NCBI RefSeq assembly: GCF_030687835.1
Contig: NZ_CP117449.1
Coordinates: forward strand, 1,674,001 to 1,738,000
DNA from: Pseudomonas hefeiensis
Lineage (GTDB): Bacteria; Pseudomonadota; Gammaproteobacteria; Pseudomonadales; Pseudomonadaceae
DNA length: 64,000 nt
Direction of reading: 5' to 3'
Made by a program: the position numbers and the translations under genes. Below the pieces are notes generated by a model that was not told the origin of the DNA, did not search any database, and saw nothing but the letters and a program-made list of their open reading frames with translations. Below, in pieces: positions 36,146 through 44,275 of this stretch (its first letter is position 1; the number at the start of each line of letters is the position of its first letter).

Positions 36146-36829
36146 GTGCCGATCAAAGCCATTCTCACTGACATCGAAGGCACCACCAGCGCGGTGAGTT
36201 TCGTGTTCGATGTGTTGTTTCCATATGCCGCCAGGCATCTTCCGGATTTCGTTCGCCAGCATGCCGGCCGCGCCGACGTGGCCGAGCAATTGGCAGCGGT
36301 GCGTCAGGACAATGGTGAGCCGGGGGCTGACATCGAGCGCGTCATCGCGATCCTGCTGGAGTGGATCGCCGAAGACCGCAAGGCCACGCCGCTCAAGGCG
36401 TTGCAGGGCATGGTCTGGGAGCAGGGGTATCAGGCCGGGCAGTTGAAAGGGCACGTTTACCCGGATGCGGTGCAGGCGCTACAGCGCTGGCATCAGGAAG
36501 GTTTACGGCTGTTCGTTTATTCCTCGGGCTCGATCCAGGCACAGAAGCTGATTTTCGGCTGTTCCGAGGCTGGCGATCTGTCACCGTTGTTCAGTGGTTA
36601 TTTTGACACCACGTCGGGGCCCAAGCGGGAAGTGCAGTCCTACCAGCGCATCAGCGCGGCGGTGGGCGTAGCCCCGGAGGAGATTCTGTTTCTGTCGGAT
36701 ATCGTCCAGGAGCTGGACGCGGCCCGTGATGCCGGCATGGCCACATGCGGATTGGCGCGCGAGGGCGGTGAGCTGCCAGGGCATGTCACGGTGGACAGTT
36801 TTGCCCGGATTGATCCTGCGCGTTTTTGA
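36146..36829 (+). CDS. mtnC: Enolase-phosphatase E1
   Basis: A 227-residue HAD enzyme that enolises and dephosphorylates 2,3-diketo-5-methylthiopentyl-1-phosphate to acireductone. Motif I is [14 protein letters not shown], motif [12 protein letters not shown], and motif [19 protein letters not shown]. The GTG at 36146 follows GGAGG and comes 4 bases after mtnD; a longer frame inside mtnD is rejected. It completes mtnB-mtnD-mtnC. Confidence 0.94.
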   Translation: MPIKAILTDIEGTTSAVSFVFDVLFPYAARHLPDFVRQHAGRADVAEQLAAVRQDNGEPGADIERVIAILLEWIAEDRKATPLKALQGMVWEQGYQAGQLKGHVYPDAVQALQRWHQEGLRLFVYSSGSIQAQKLIFGCSEAGDLSPLFSGYFDTTSGPKREVQSYQRISAAVGVAPEEILFLSDIVQELDAARDAGMATCGLAREGGELPGHVTVDSFARIDPARF

Positions 36830-36838
36830 TAAACAGAC

Positions 36839-36866
36839 TGCGGGAGCGAGCAAATTCGCTCCCGCA
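36839..36866. repeat. Perfect 11-base hairpin, REP fragment
   Basis: TGCGGGAGCGA and its exact complement around a 6-base loop. GGGAGCGAGC resembles half a REP. A residues, not T, follow on the plus strand, so it is not a standard terminator for mtnC. Confidence 0.75.
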
Positions 36867-36874
36867 AAAAAAGA

Positions 36875-37153
36875 TCAGGCGCTGTGATAGGTCGGCAGCG
36901 CAAAACGATGCTGGCTTTGCAGCATGGCGATCTGTGGCAACTCGCTGGCCTGTTCCGCCAGGTCGCGACGGATCGCGCTGATCGCCCAGGACAGTTGGTC
37001 CCCGGCGTGCAACTGAGCGTAGGAAATTGTGCGTTTAAACAGTTTGCCTTCGCTGTTGCGCAGGGTCAGCAGGATACCGCCATCCGGACGGGCCTGGGTG
37101 GTCACTTCGTAGTTGGAAAACAGGGACGCAAACTTTTCTTGAATCATGTTCAT
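36875..37153 (-). CDS. DUF3509 domain protein
   Basis: A 92-residue protein of the DUF3509 family, a group I know mainly from Pseudomonas, without known function. It begins MNMIQEKFASLFSNYEV; ATG 37153 has GGAG 9 bases before it and is preferred to the ATG at 37168 that contains that site. No membrane segment. It is divergent from the acyl-CoA synthetase gene. Confidence 0.82.
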   Translation of the reverse strand: MNMIQEKFASLFSNYEVTTQARPDGGILLTLRNSEGKLFKRTISYAQLHAGDQLSWAISAIRRDLAEQASELPQIAMLQSQHRFALPTYHSA

Positions 37154-37507
37154 ATTTGACTGCTCCATGGTATTGGCAAACCGTGGAGGGGTAGTTGCAG
37201 TGTCTGTGCCAGCGTTGGATTTTATTAAAAATCGTTATAAAACAATCGGTTAATAATTTTCCCTATTTTTGCTTTCGTGCAACTTGCATGAATGGCCATC
37301 GTGCATCCTGCATTTTGCGTGGTCGGCTGATCTTTTGTTGAACCAATTGGGTTTCTGGCGCTCATGCTCCGCCTGTCGTGAGCGGTGGATACAAAACATT
37401 GCAAAAACCGCATGTACAGCCCCGGAATCGCTGGCGTAATTTCGAGCGCAATTGAGCTCCAGCCCGACAACAAGAACCGAGACCCACGAGGTCGAACGGG
37501 AGTCACC
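37154..37507. other. Divergent intergenic region
   Basis: About 350 bases without a gene, AT-rich around 37220-37280 (for example TTATTAAAAATCGTTATAAA) where a leftward promoter for the DUF3509 gene is likely. No palindrome of note. Confidence 0.5.
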
Positions 37508-39334
37508 ATGAGTCGTACATCCAGCGACGCCATTACCTGGGGCAAGATGCTGCGCAAGCTACCCACGATTGCCAGGGCCATTCCCCGTATCGTCAAAGGC
37601 ATGAAGCTCGCCAACGTCCAGGACCCGACCCAGCCTTGCGGCCTGGGCTGGTATTTCGAGCAGGCCACGCAGCGCAATCCCCAAGGGCCGGCGTTGCTGT
37701 ATGGGGACACGGTGTTGAGTTATGCACAGGCCAATGAACAGGCCAATCGTATCGCTCATTACCTGTTGGCGCAGGGCATCGGCAAGGGTGACTGCGTGGC
37801 GATTTTCATCGAGAACCGGCCACAGTTGCTGGTGACGGTGCTGGCGGTGGCGAAGGTCGGTGCGGTCAGCGCCATGGTCAACACCTCGCAGACCGGGGAT
37901 GCGCTGGTACACAGCCTGGCGTTGGTCGCTCCTGTCGCTGTGGTGGTCGGGGATGAACGGGTCGCGGCCTTCAACGACGTGCGAGCCCGTACTTCACTGT
38001 CAGGCAGCCGAACCTGGTGGTTGGCCGATCAGGACAGCGCCGCCGCCCCTTGCGGTTTCGTCGACTTGATAAGCAGCAGCGCCAGTCACCCAGGCGAAAA
38101 CCCGGCCAGCAGTCAGCAGGTTTTTTTCAACGATCCGTGTTTTTATCTCTACACCTCGGGCACCACTGGGCTGCCCAAGGCCGGAGTTTTTCGCCACGGG
38201 CGCTGGATGCGCACTTCCACCAGTTTCGGCTTGATCGCCCTGGACATGCAGCCTGCGGATGTTTTGTATTGCACGCTGCCGCTGTACCACGCCACGGGTC
38301 TTTGTGTGTGCTGGGGGGCGGCGATCTGCGGCGCCTCGGGGTTTGCGATCCGGCGCAAGTTCAGCGCCAGCCAGTTCTGGAGTGACGTTCGCCGTTACCG
38401 GGCCACCACCCTGGGCTATGTCGGTGAGTTGTGTCGTTATCTGGTCGATCAACCCACCAGCGCTGAAGACCGGCGGCATGAGGTCAGGAAGATGATCGGC
38501 AACGGCTTGCGCCCCGGGGCCTGGTCGGCCTTCAAGACGCGTTTTGGTGTCGACCATATCTGCGAGCTATACGCGGCCAGCGACGGCAATATCGGCTTCA
38601 CCAATGTGCTGAATTTCGATAACACCGTCGGGTTTTCCCTGATGGGCTGGGAACTGGTGCAGTACGACCATGACAGTGGAGCGCCATTGCGCAACCTGCA
38701 AGGCCGGATGCAGAAAGTGCCCAAGGGTGAACCGGGCCTGCTGATGGCGCGCATCGACGACAAGGCGCCGCTGGACGGCTACACCGATCCGGCCAAGACC
38801 GAAAAAACCATCTTCAAAGATGTCTTCGTTCCGGGCGACCGTTACTTCAATACCGGTGACCTGCTGCGCAACATCGGTTTCGGCCATGGGCAGTTCGTTG
38901 ATCGCCTCGGTGATACCTATCGCTGGAAAGGCGAGAACGTCTCCACCACGGAAGTTGAAAACGTATTGTTGCAGCACCCGCAGGTGGCCGAGGCGGTGGC
39001 TTATGGCGTCGAGATCAATGGCACCAATGGCCGTGCCGGGATGGCGGCGATTACCCCGTCCGAATCCCTGGCTACCCTGGATTTTGTTGAGCTGTTGCAA
39101 TTTTTGCAGTGCAAATTGCCGGCCTATGCGGTGCCGTTGTTCTTGCGCATCAAGGTAAAAATGGACACCACCGGCACCTTCAAATACCAGAAAAACCGTC
39201 TCAAGAGCGAAGCCTTCGACCCTTGCGCCACTGACGATGAGCCGGTCTACGCCTGGTTACCTGGCACCGCGACCTATGTGCGGGTTGACCGGCAACTGGC
39301 GGCGCAGATTCAGCAAGGACAGTACCGTTATTGA
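37508..39334 (+). CDS. Long-chain acyl-CoA synthetase, FadD6/FATP type
   Basis: A 608-residue AMP-forming ligase of the very-long-chain acyl-CoA synthetase (FATP, FadD6) branch. The AMP-binding loop is YLYTSGTTGLPKAG near residue 220, and later motifs are YFNTGDLLR and DRLGDTYRWKGENVSTTEVE. It activates fatty acids to CoA thioesters. ATG 37508 follows GGGAG; the frame is open upstream but lacks family similarity. It appears to be transcribed alone or with the ankyrin gene 94 bases downstream. Confidence 0.9.
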   Translation: MSRTSSDAITWGKMLRKLPTIARAIPRIVKGMKLANVQDPTQPCGLGWYFEQATQRNPQGPALLYGDTVLSYAQANEQANRIAHYLLAQGIGKGDCVAIFIENRPQLLVTVLAVAKVGAVSAMVNTSQTGDALVHSLALVAPVAVVVGDERVAAFNDVRARTSLSGSRTWWLADQDSAAAPCGFVDLISSSASHPGENPASSQQVFFNDPCFYLYTSGTTGLPKAGVFRHGRWMRTSTSFGLIALDMQPADVLYCTLPLYHATGLCVCWGAAICGASGFAIRRKFSASQFWSDVRRYRATTLGYVGELCRYLVDQPTSAEDRRHEVRKMIGNGLRPGAWSAFKTRFGVDHICELYAASDGNIGFTNVLNFDNTVGFSLMGWELVQYDHDSGAPLRNLQGRMQKVPKGEPGLLMARIDDKAPLDGYTDPAKTEKTIFKDVFVPGDRYFNTGDLLRNIGFGHGQFVDRLGDTYRWKGENVSTTEVENVLLQHPQVAEAVAYGVEINGTNGRAGMAAITPSESLATLDFVELLQFLQCKLPAYAVPLFLRIKVKMDTTGTFKYQKNRLKSEAFDPCATDDEPVYAWLPGTATYVRVDRQLAAQIQQGQYRY

Positions 39335-39428
39335 TTCTGGCTATGCACGGTGCAGAGAAAAAAGGGATGACAGGCCTGGAGTCCCTCGGGAAACTAGCCG
39401 CTTTGCAAAGACTTAAGTGGAGTTTCCC

Positions 39429-39947
39429 ATGTCCGATACAAGCCGCCAGATGACCCCGGAAGAGGCAGCGGAGTTCGCCGAACAGGTGTTCAATGTCGCA
39501 CGCCAGGGCGACGCCGCCATGATGGCCGCCTTGCTGAGCAAAGGCCTGCCGCCCAACCTGCGTAATCACAAGGGCGATACCTTGCTGATGCTGGCCGCTT
39601 ACCACGGGCATGTGGAGACGGTGAAGGTATTACTGGAAAACAAGGCCGATCCGGAAATCCGCAACGACAACGGCCAGAGCCCGATTGCCGGTGCGGCGTT
39701 CAAGGGCGACCTGGCGGTGGTCACCGCGCTGGTGGATGGCGGGGCGCAGGTGGAAGGCTCTTCCTTCGATGGTCGCACCGCGTTGATGATGGCGGCGATG
39801 TTCAATCGTGTGGAAATCGTCGACTACCTGATCAGCAAAGGCGCCGACCCCAAGGCCAAGGATGCCAACGGCATCTCGGCCCTGGATGCAGCCAAAACCA
39901 TGGGCGCGGTGGATACCACGGCGCAGTTGGAGAAGTTGTTGGGTTGA
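39429..39947 (+). CDS. Ankyrin repeat protein
   Basis: A 172-residue protein with about four ankyrin repeats, for example KGDTLLMLAAYHGHVETVKV, NGQSPIAGAAFKGDLAVVTA and DGRTALMMAAMFNRVEIVDY. No signal peptide. GGAG precedes ATG 39429. Ankyrin proteins bind other proteins; the partner is not apparent from the neighbours. Confidence 0.9.
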   Translation: MSDTSRQMTPEEAAEFAEQVFNVARQGDAAMMAALLSKGLPPNLRNHKGDTLLMLAAYHGHVETVKVLLENKADPEIRNDNGQSPIAGAAFKGDLAVVTALVDGGAQVEGSSFDGRTALMMAAMFNRVEIVDYLISKGADPKAKDANGISALDAAKTMGAVDTTAQLEKLLG

Positions 39948-39987
39948 TCTCTATCTGTTGGGAGTACTTGAAGTCTGACGCTGCTTC

Positions 39988-40108
39988 TGTGGCGAGGGGA
40001 TTTATCCCCGCTGGGGCGCGAAGCGGCCCTACAACCTGACAACCCGGTGTGTCAGGTTATTTTTTGGGGCTGCTTTGCAGCCCAGCGGGGATAAATCCCC
40101 TCGCCACA
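39988..40108. repeat. Type B inverted repeat
   Basis: TGTGGCGAGGGGATTTATCC arms around inner GCGAAGC and GGCTGC elements and a TGACA-rich centre; 121 bases. Confidence 0.9.
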
Positions 40109-40197
40109 AAAGCTCCCTGGCCACAGCTTTCTGACTCAATCAATGTGATGCGCTATCCTGCGCGCCCTCAAAACCCAATCGCCACAGGATGTTCTCC

Positions 40198-40728
40198 ATG
40201 AAAGCCGCACTCGTCGAACTCATCAGCAAAATCAGCTCCGGCTGCCTGGGCGATGCGGACATTGCGAAAATTGCTGACGAAGCGGCCCAGGCCTACGCCG
40301 ACCCAGCGGCTTTTCTGGCGGCCAACCCGGACATCAACTACGACGACAGCTTCCCGATGCCATTGGGCGAATGGGTTGTGGTGGGGAGCCTGCCGGATAC
40401 TGTGTTGTTCCAGGCTGATACTTATGTAGAACTGTTCGAACAGATCGTTGCCTCGTTCGGCCCCGGTGTGGCCTTCAATCTCAAGCCCAAGCAACTGGCG
40501 AAAACCGAAGCCCTGACGGCGCTCAATCGCATCCAGATCCAGATGAGCAGCCTGAACAAGGAAAACGGCGGCTATGTGCTGATGAATTTCAGCCAGTTGC
40601 TCGACGATGAACTGCAAATGGTTCTGGTGTACGGCAACGACGTGCCGCGCGTGCTGGAGCTGTGCGCCGAAGTCGGCATCGTCACCGCGCCGGCCCTGGA
40701 AGCGCTCAAGGTTGCGGTCCACGTCTGA
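40198..40728 (+). CDS. Hypothetical cytoplasmic protein
   Basis: A 176-residue, acidic, soluble protein I do not recognise. It starts MKAALVELISKISSGCLGDA with AGGA 8 bases before the ATG. The composition is regular, with helical segments and no membrane span, repeat or obvious catalytic motif. The codon use matches neighbours. A type B repeat lies upstream and the 63-residue PLDc_N-like gene follows 71 bases later. Confidence 0.75.
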   Translation: MKAALVELISKISSGCLGDADIAKIADEAAQAYADPAAFLAANPDINYDDSFPMPLGEWVVVGSLPDTVLFQADTYVELFEQIVASFGPGVAFNLKPKQLAKTEALTALNRIQIQMSSLNKENGGYVLMNFSQLLDDELQMVLVYGNDVPRVLELCAEVGIVTAPALEALKVAVHV

Positions 40729-40799
40729 AGCAATAAAACGGAACCCTCGCCGGGCCCCCGCTATCCTAAGTGTGCATATCACCATCTGGGAGCGACACC

Positions 40800-40991
40800 A
40801 TGGGTTCCACCTTCAACGGCCTGATTGGCCTGATCATCCTGGCGCTCGATATCTGGGCGATCATCAATGTGCTCAAGAGTGGCGCGGGAACGGGGGCGAA
40901 AGTCCTGTGGGTGCTGTTGATTCTTCTGTTGCCAGTGCTGGGCCTGATCATCTGGGCGATTGCCGGGCCGCGAGGTAACGTGCGGATCTGA
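40800..40991 (+). CDS. Small membrane protein, PLDc_N-like
   Basis: A 63-residue protein with two hydrophobic helices (about 6-22 and 33-55) that resembles the PLDc_N family, the membrane segment found before phospholipase D/cardiolipin synthase domains or alone. No catalytic domain follows. GGGAG precedes ATG 40800. Stand-alone copies have no known function. Confidence 0.8.
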   Translation: MGSTFNGLIGLIILALDIWAIINVLKSGAGTGAKVLWVLLILLLPVLGLIIWAIAGPRGNVRI

Positions 40992-41006
40992 CCGCTCTTT
41001 GAAGGT

Positions 41007-41031
41007 GCCCGGCAGGCCTCGGCCGCCGGGC
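41007..41031. other. Hairpin between convergent genes
   Basis: GCCCGGC and GCCGGGC with an 11-base loop in the 60-base gap between the small membrane protein and the MFS gene. No T run, so termination is only possible. Confidence 0.4.
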
Positions 41032-41053
41032 GTTCAACCCTGCCGCGACGGTA

Positions 41054-42259
41054 TCAGGCCGTCGCCAGTGAGTGTTTTTTCGAAGCGCTCAGGAAACTCA
41101 GCAAGGCCATCAGCGGGAAAGCACTGCCGATGATCACCACCCACAACCAGCCGCCATGTTCGTACACCGCGCTGGCAATCGATGAACCAAACGCGCCGCC
41201 GACGAAGATGCTGGTCATGTACAGCGCATTGAGACGACTGCGGCTTTTGGCATCGAGGGCGTAGATGGTGCGCTGCCCCAGGACCATGTTCATCTGCACG
41301 CAGAAATCCAGCACCACACCGGTAACCGCCAGGCCAATGACGCTGTAGAGCGGATGGATGAACGCTGGCAGAAAACTCAGGCTGGCCAATAGCATTGCCA
41401 GCAGCGAAGCGATGCGGGTATGTCCGGCATCCGCCAGGCGACCGGCAATGGGCGCGGCGATGGCGCCAATGGCACCGACCAGGGCGAACAGGGCGATTTC
41501 AGTTTGCGACAGGCCGTGATTGCGCGACAGCTCCAGCGGCACGGCGGTCCAGAACAGGCTGAAGGTGGCGAACATGCAGGCCTGGTAAAAGGCTCTTTGG
41601 CGCAACAGCGGCTGCTGGCGCAACAAGGTACCGAGCGAGCCCAGCAGTTGGCCATAAGAGGCGCTGTGGTCAGGTTGGCGCTTGGGCACGGTCAATGCCA
41701 GGACGATGCTGATCGCCGCCATCAAGGCCGCGGCGATCATGAACATTGCCCGCCAGCCGAAGTGATCGGCCACCACGCTTGAGATCGGTCGCGCCAGTAG
41801 GATCCCCAGCAGCAGGCCGCCCATGATCCCGCCCACGACCCGCCCTCTGGACTCTTCCGGGGCCAAGTGCGCGGCCAGCGGGATCAGGACTTGCACCGAC
41901 ACCGAACTGAATCCCACCAGCAGTGAAACCAGCAGGAACACGTTCGGCCGGTCGGTGAACGCTGCCGCCAACAGACTGGCGATCGCCACAACGGTGGTGA
42001 GGATCATCAGGCGGCGGTTTTCCAGCAGGTCCCCCAGCGGCACCAGGAAAAACAGGCCCAGGGCATAACCGATCTGGGTCAGCGAGACGATCAGGCTGGC
42101 CATGGTGCTGCTCAGGCCGACGTCGGGCGCGATCAGTTCGATAATGGGCTGGGCGTAGTAGATGTTGGCAACGATGGCGCCGCAGCAAAAGGCAAACAGC
42201 AGGACCATGCCGCGAGTCAGGCTGGTGCTGGCGGGCGAGGTGGGTGAGTGGGCACTCAT
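41054..42259 (-). CDS. MFS transporter, drug or sugar efflux type
   Basis: A 401-residue 12-helix permease of the DHA-type exporter group. Helix 1 and following contain FAFCCGAIVANIYYAQPIIE, loop 2-3 has PLGDLLENRR, and helix 5 has GIMGGLLLGILLARPISS in the motif C position, which is a sign of drug:proton antiport. No regulator is adjacent. Substrate unknown. Confidence 0.88.
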   Translation of the reverse strand: MSAHSPTSPASTSLTRGMVLLFAFCCGAIVANIYYAQPIIELIAPDVGLSSTMASLIVSLTQIGYALGLFFLVPLGDLLENRRLMILTTVVAIASLLAAAFTDRPNVFLLVSLLVGFSSVSVQVLIPLAAHLAPEESRGRVVGGIMGGLLLGILLARPISSVVADHFGWRAMFMIAAALMAAISIVLALTVPKRQPDHSASYGQLLGSLGTLLRQQPLLRQRAFYQACMFATFSLFWTAVPLELSRNHGLSQTEIALFALVGAIGAIAAPIAGRLADAGHTRIASLLAMLLASLSFLPAFIHPLYSVIGLAVTGVVLDFCVQMNMVLGQRTIYALDAKSRSRLNALYMTSIFVGGAFGSSIASAVYEHGGWLWVVIIGSAFPLMALLSFLSASKKHSLATA

Positions 42260-42403
42260 GGCGATCTCGTCAGTGAATGGAAAGAGTGGCGTGAGGCTAA
42301 AGAGTTAACGGGCTCTGAAACAGGCTTTGTGGCTGATATCTGACATGCTTGCCATTGATGATGAGGCAGCCTCAAGGGGCTGTGAACATTGAAAATGCCT
42401 TGT

Positions 42404-43228
42404 CTATTCCAGTTTCTTGAATAGCGCATTGCCGCAACGGGAGCAGAAAGCGGCGCCATGATCGTGGTTGTTTTTACTGCAGACCGGACAATCATGCTTG
42501 AGTTGGTCGGCGCCGCGCATGGCCGTGGCCAGTTCAGCGGTGAAAATACCCGTCGGTACCGCGATGATCGAGTAACCGGTGATCATCACCAGGGACGAAA
42601 CCACCTGGCCCAATGGCGTCTTGGGCACGATGTCGCCGAAGCCCACGGTGGTCAGCGTGACGATGGCCCAATAGATGCCCTTGGGAATGCTGGTGAAGCC
42701 ATTCGCGGGGCCTTCGATGACGTACATCAAGGTGCCGAATACGGTCACCAGGGTCGATACGCTGACCAGGAACACGATGATTTTCTGCTTGCTCCCCCGC
42801 AGCGCTGCCATCAGGTAGTTGGCTTGCTTGAGGTAAGGGCTGAGTTTGAGCACGCGGAAAATCCGCAGCATGCGAATGATGCGAACGATCAACAGATACT
42901 GGGCGTCGCTGTAGTACAGCGCCAGGATCCCGGGCACGATCGCCAGCAAGTCCACCAGGCCGTAGAAGCTGAACGCATAGCGCAGGGGCTTGGGCGAGCA
43001 ATACAGGCGCAGACCGTATTCGACGATGAAGATGAAGGTGAACCCCCATTCAATAGCAGCCAACAGGGGCGCGTAGTTCTGGTGCACGCTGTCGATGCTG
43101 TCGAGCATTACGATCACCAGGCTGGCGAGGATGATCAACAGCAGTGTGCTGTCGAAGCGTCGGCCGGCCACGGTGTCGGTCTGGAAAATGATCACGTAGA
43201 GGCGTTCACGCCAGTTGTTGCTATCCAT
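42404..43228 (-). CDS. Voltage-gated potassium channel with C-terminal zinc ribbon
   Basis: A 274-residue six-helix channel. S4 carries regularly spaced arginines (VRIIRMLRIFRVLKL) and the pore has the selectivity filter TLTTVGFGDIVP near residue 200. After the last helix comes a short tail with two CxxC pairs, CPVC and CSRC, 14 residues apart with histidines between, which looks like a zinc ribbon. ATG 43228 (MDSNNWRERLYV) is the likely start. It probably passes K+; the role of the zinc ribbon is unknown. Confidence 0.88.
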   Translation of the reverse strand: MDSNNWRERLYVIIFQTDTVAGRRFDSTLLLIILASLVIVMLDSIDSVHQNYAPLLAAIEWGFTFIFIVEYGLRLYCSPKPLRYAFSFYGLVDLLAIVPGILALYYSDAQYLLIVRIIRMLRIFRVLKLSPYLKQANYLMAALRGSKQKIIVFLVSVSTLVTVFGTLMYVIEGPANGFTSIPKGIYWAIVTLTTVGFGDIVPKTPLGQVVSSLVMITGYSIIAVPTGIFTAELATAMRGADQLKHDCPVCSKNNHDHGAAFCSRCGNALFKKLE

Positions 43229-43249
43229 AACCTTCGCCTGAACCAATAG

Positions 43250-44152
43250 TCAGCGAAGCCTAGGGTGATTGCCCCGCAAAGTGCAAGGCGCAGTGTCGCG
43301 ACTGGCCGGCTGCCACACCCGGTGGGTGGCATGAACCAGCCAGCAGGCCAGGATGAAGGGCGCGGTCAGCGGCGCCAGACCAAGGGCGAGAAAGCCCGGT
43401 GTGAGCATGACCGCCAGCACGATACCCGCCAGCGGCAACCATCGCTGGCGGTGTTGTTGGCTGAGGGCCAGTGCCACCAGGGCCGGGTTATAGCCGCCGA
43501 GCCCCAACAGGGCTTGGGTCGTGTCGTGATGCAGCAGGGAGAACGCCAGGCCTGCGGCTGAACCCAGCATCGTCCACCCGGCGGCGCGTGGGTTGGCAAT
43601 CAGCAGACCCACAGCGATCAGCGCGCCGGCTAATGGCTGGTCGAGAAACATGACCTGGCCCAGCCCGCGCCAATAAGCGGCCAGCAAATTGGCCATCGTC
43701 ATTTCAACCGAAACGGGCGACGGCTGTGCCGGGGCAACACTCAGCAGCAACCAAGCCAATGCCACGAACGGCGCGGTGTAGGCGGGCAGGCACTGCGGGC
43801 CACGGCTGCGCTTGAGCCACTGCTGAGTCAACATCGCGCTGAGACCGCCGCTGGCAATAATCAATGGCGGCAACACGGCTGACCAAGGTAACGCGAGACT
43901 CAATAGCAGGCCCAGCAGGATGCCGTTGTAACTGAACAGTCCGGCCTGTCGATCAACCTTGGCGTAACCGCGCCGCTGGGCGGTGAGCAACCCGGCCACG
44001 CCGCCAAGCAACGCACCGCCAAACAAGGCGGGTGCGGTGAAGAGAATCGCCAGCAGGCACAACAGGCCACACAGCGGATGACGCTGGAGGAAAATCTGGC
44101 TGAAGCCGTTGAGCAGGGCGGTGGCCCAGTCGGGGCAGTGGGTGTTGGGCAT
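43250..44152 (-). CDS. Urea transporter
   Basis: A 300-residue membrane protein of the urea transporter (UT) family with two internally similar halves: LFSYNGILLGLLLSLALPW in the first and LLGLGGYNPALVALALSQ in the second, the NG/NP-type motif of UT pores. It carries urea passively. No urease gene is near, but urea is released by Alc and AllA encoded elsewhere in the window. It lies 21 bases upstream of the K+ channel gene on the same strand and may be cotranscribed with it. Confidence 0.88.
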   Translation of the reverse strand: MPNTHCPDWATALLNGFSQIFLQRHPLCGLLCLLAILFTAPALFGGALLGGVAGLLTAQRRGYAKVDRQAGLFSYNGILLGLLLSLALPWSAVLPPLIIASGGLSAMLTQQWLKRSRGPQCLPAYTAPFVALAWLLLSVAPAQPSPVSVEMTMANLLAAYWRGLGQVMFLDQPLAGALIAVGLLIANPRAAGWTMLGSAAGLAFSLLHHDTTQALLGLGGYNPALVALALSQQHRQRWLPLAGIVLAVMLTPGFLALGLAPLTAPFILACWLVHATHRVWQPASRDTAPCTLRGNHPRLR

Positions 44153-44185
44153 GGTTGGTATGTCTGATGGACCCAGTCGATCTCC

Positions 44186-44258
44186 TCGCGAGCAAGCCCG
44201 CTCCCACAGGTGATTTGCGGCGTTCACAAAACTTCTGTGGGAGCGGGCTTGCTCGCGA
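44186..44258. repeat. REP pair, GGGCTTG subtype
   Basis: TCGCGAGCAAGCCCGCTCCC and complement with TCGCGA ends outside; short 20-30 base spacer. Between pyk and the urea transporter gene. Confidence 0.9.
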
Positions 44259-44275
44259 AGGGGCCAGTACAGGCG

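Noticed and set aside
36839-36866. Hairpin after mtnC as intrinsic terminator
   Set aside because: The stem is followed by A residues on the coding strand instead of T, so it does not fit an intrinsic terminator for mtnC.
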